A DNA stretch of 64,000 bases from Kineosporia sp. NBRC 101731 (lineage in GTDB: Bacteria; Actinomycetota; Actinomycetes; Actinomycetales; Kineosporiaceae): the NCBI RefSeq assembly GCF_030269305.1, contig NZ_BSTC01000003.1:62001-126000 (forward strand), given 5' to 3'. The notes under the pieces are model-generated. The model had not been told where the DNA came from. It did no database searches and was given only the letters and a program-made list of their open reading frames with translations. A program made the position numbers and the translations under genes. Shown in pieces: positions 63,925-64,000 of this stretch; position 1 is the stretch's first letter, and every line of letters begins with the position of its first letter.

Positions 63925-64000
63925 GATTTCTCCAGATGCAGAGGGACGGAAGAGCGTGCGGCTGGTGACAGAAGCGGTGAACGGCCGGTCAGAGCGAGTG

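Overview
This 64 kb window is chromosomal DNA from a high-GC actinomycete. The evidence is very high GC in third codon positions, frequent GTG and TTG starts, many start/stop-overlapping gene pairs, two BTAD (SARP-type) regulators, a DUF222/HNH protein, a Pkn-type Ser/Thr kinase and a single-chain acyl-CoA carboxylase. The gene mix fits a soil or marine spore-forming actinomycete such as the Kineosporiaceae; that placement is inference only. No rRNA, tRNA, CRISPR array, phage module or intact insertion sequence was seen.

Layout. 0-3.6 kb: a galactofuranose-type sugar ABC transporter (ytfR-ytfT-yjfF), its binding protein presumably just outside the window. 3.6-7.2 kb: a 2H-fold protein, a class II Fic protein, and an ECF sigma factor with a membrane partner and a secreted protein. 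7.4-11.6 kb: a tight pair made of a double glycosyltransferase (GT4-like plus GT2) and a HemN-like radical SAM enzyme. 11.6-15.4 kb: membrane protein, META-type lipoprotein, methyltransferase, and two tandem secreted peptidoglycan-binding paralogues. 15.4-18.8 kb: two MFS pumps around a MarR regulator. 18.8-21.3 kb: a DUF3500 lipoprotein with a HupE/UreJ-type membrane protein. 22.9-28.4 kb: a giant biotin-dependent carboxylase.

28.5-44.4 kb is rich in broken genes: a multicopper oxidase without its type 1 copper cysteine, MmyB-type regulator and SDR fragments, a shattered manganese catalase, an IS630 scrap, an MFS/lipoprotein deletion fusion and a 2-hydroxyacid dehydrogenase with its middle missing. 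Among these lie intact genes for BTAD, alcohol dehydrogenase/TetR, DUF222-HNH, an FGGY kinase and a flavodoxin-like protein. 44.4-64 kb holds hydrolases, TetR/SDR and LysR/SDR divergent pairs, universal stress proteins, a 1231-residue Ser/Thr kinase, a P450, another decayed MFS gene, a 1132-residue AfsR-like regulator and an epoxide-hydrolase-like enzyme.

The two least explained items are: (1) a pair of long perfect palindromes, 21 kb apart, sharing an identical 46 bp core in which GTAC recurs exactly every 9 bp; and (2) the glycosyltransferase-glycosyltransferase-radical SAM operon, which may be an undescribed sugar-modifying or glycoconjugate pathway. All function calls rest on reading motifs by eye; no database search was run.
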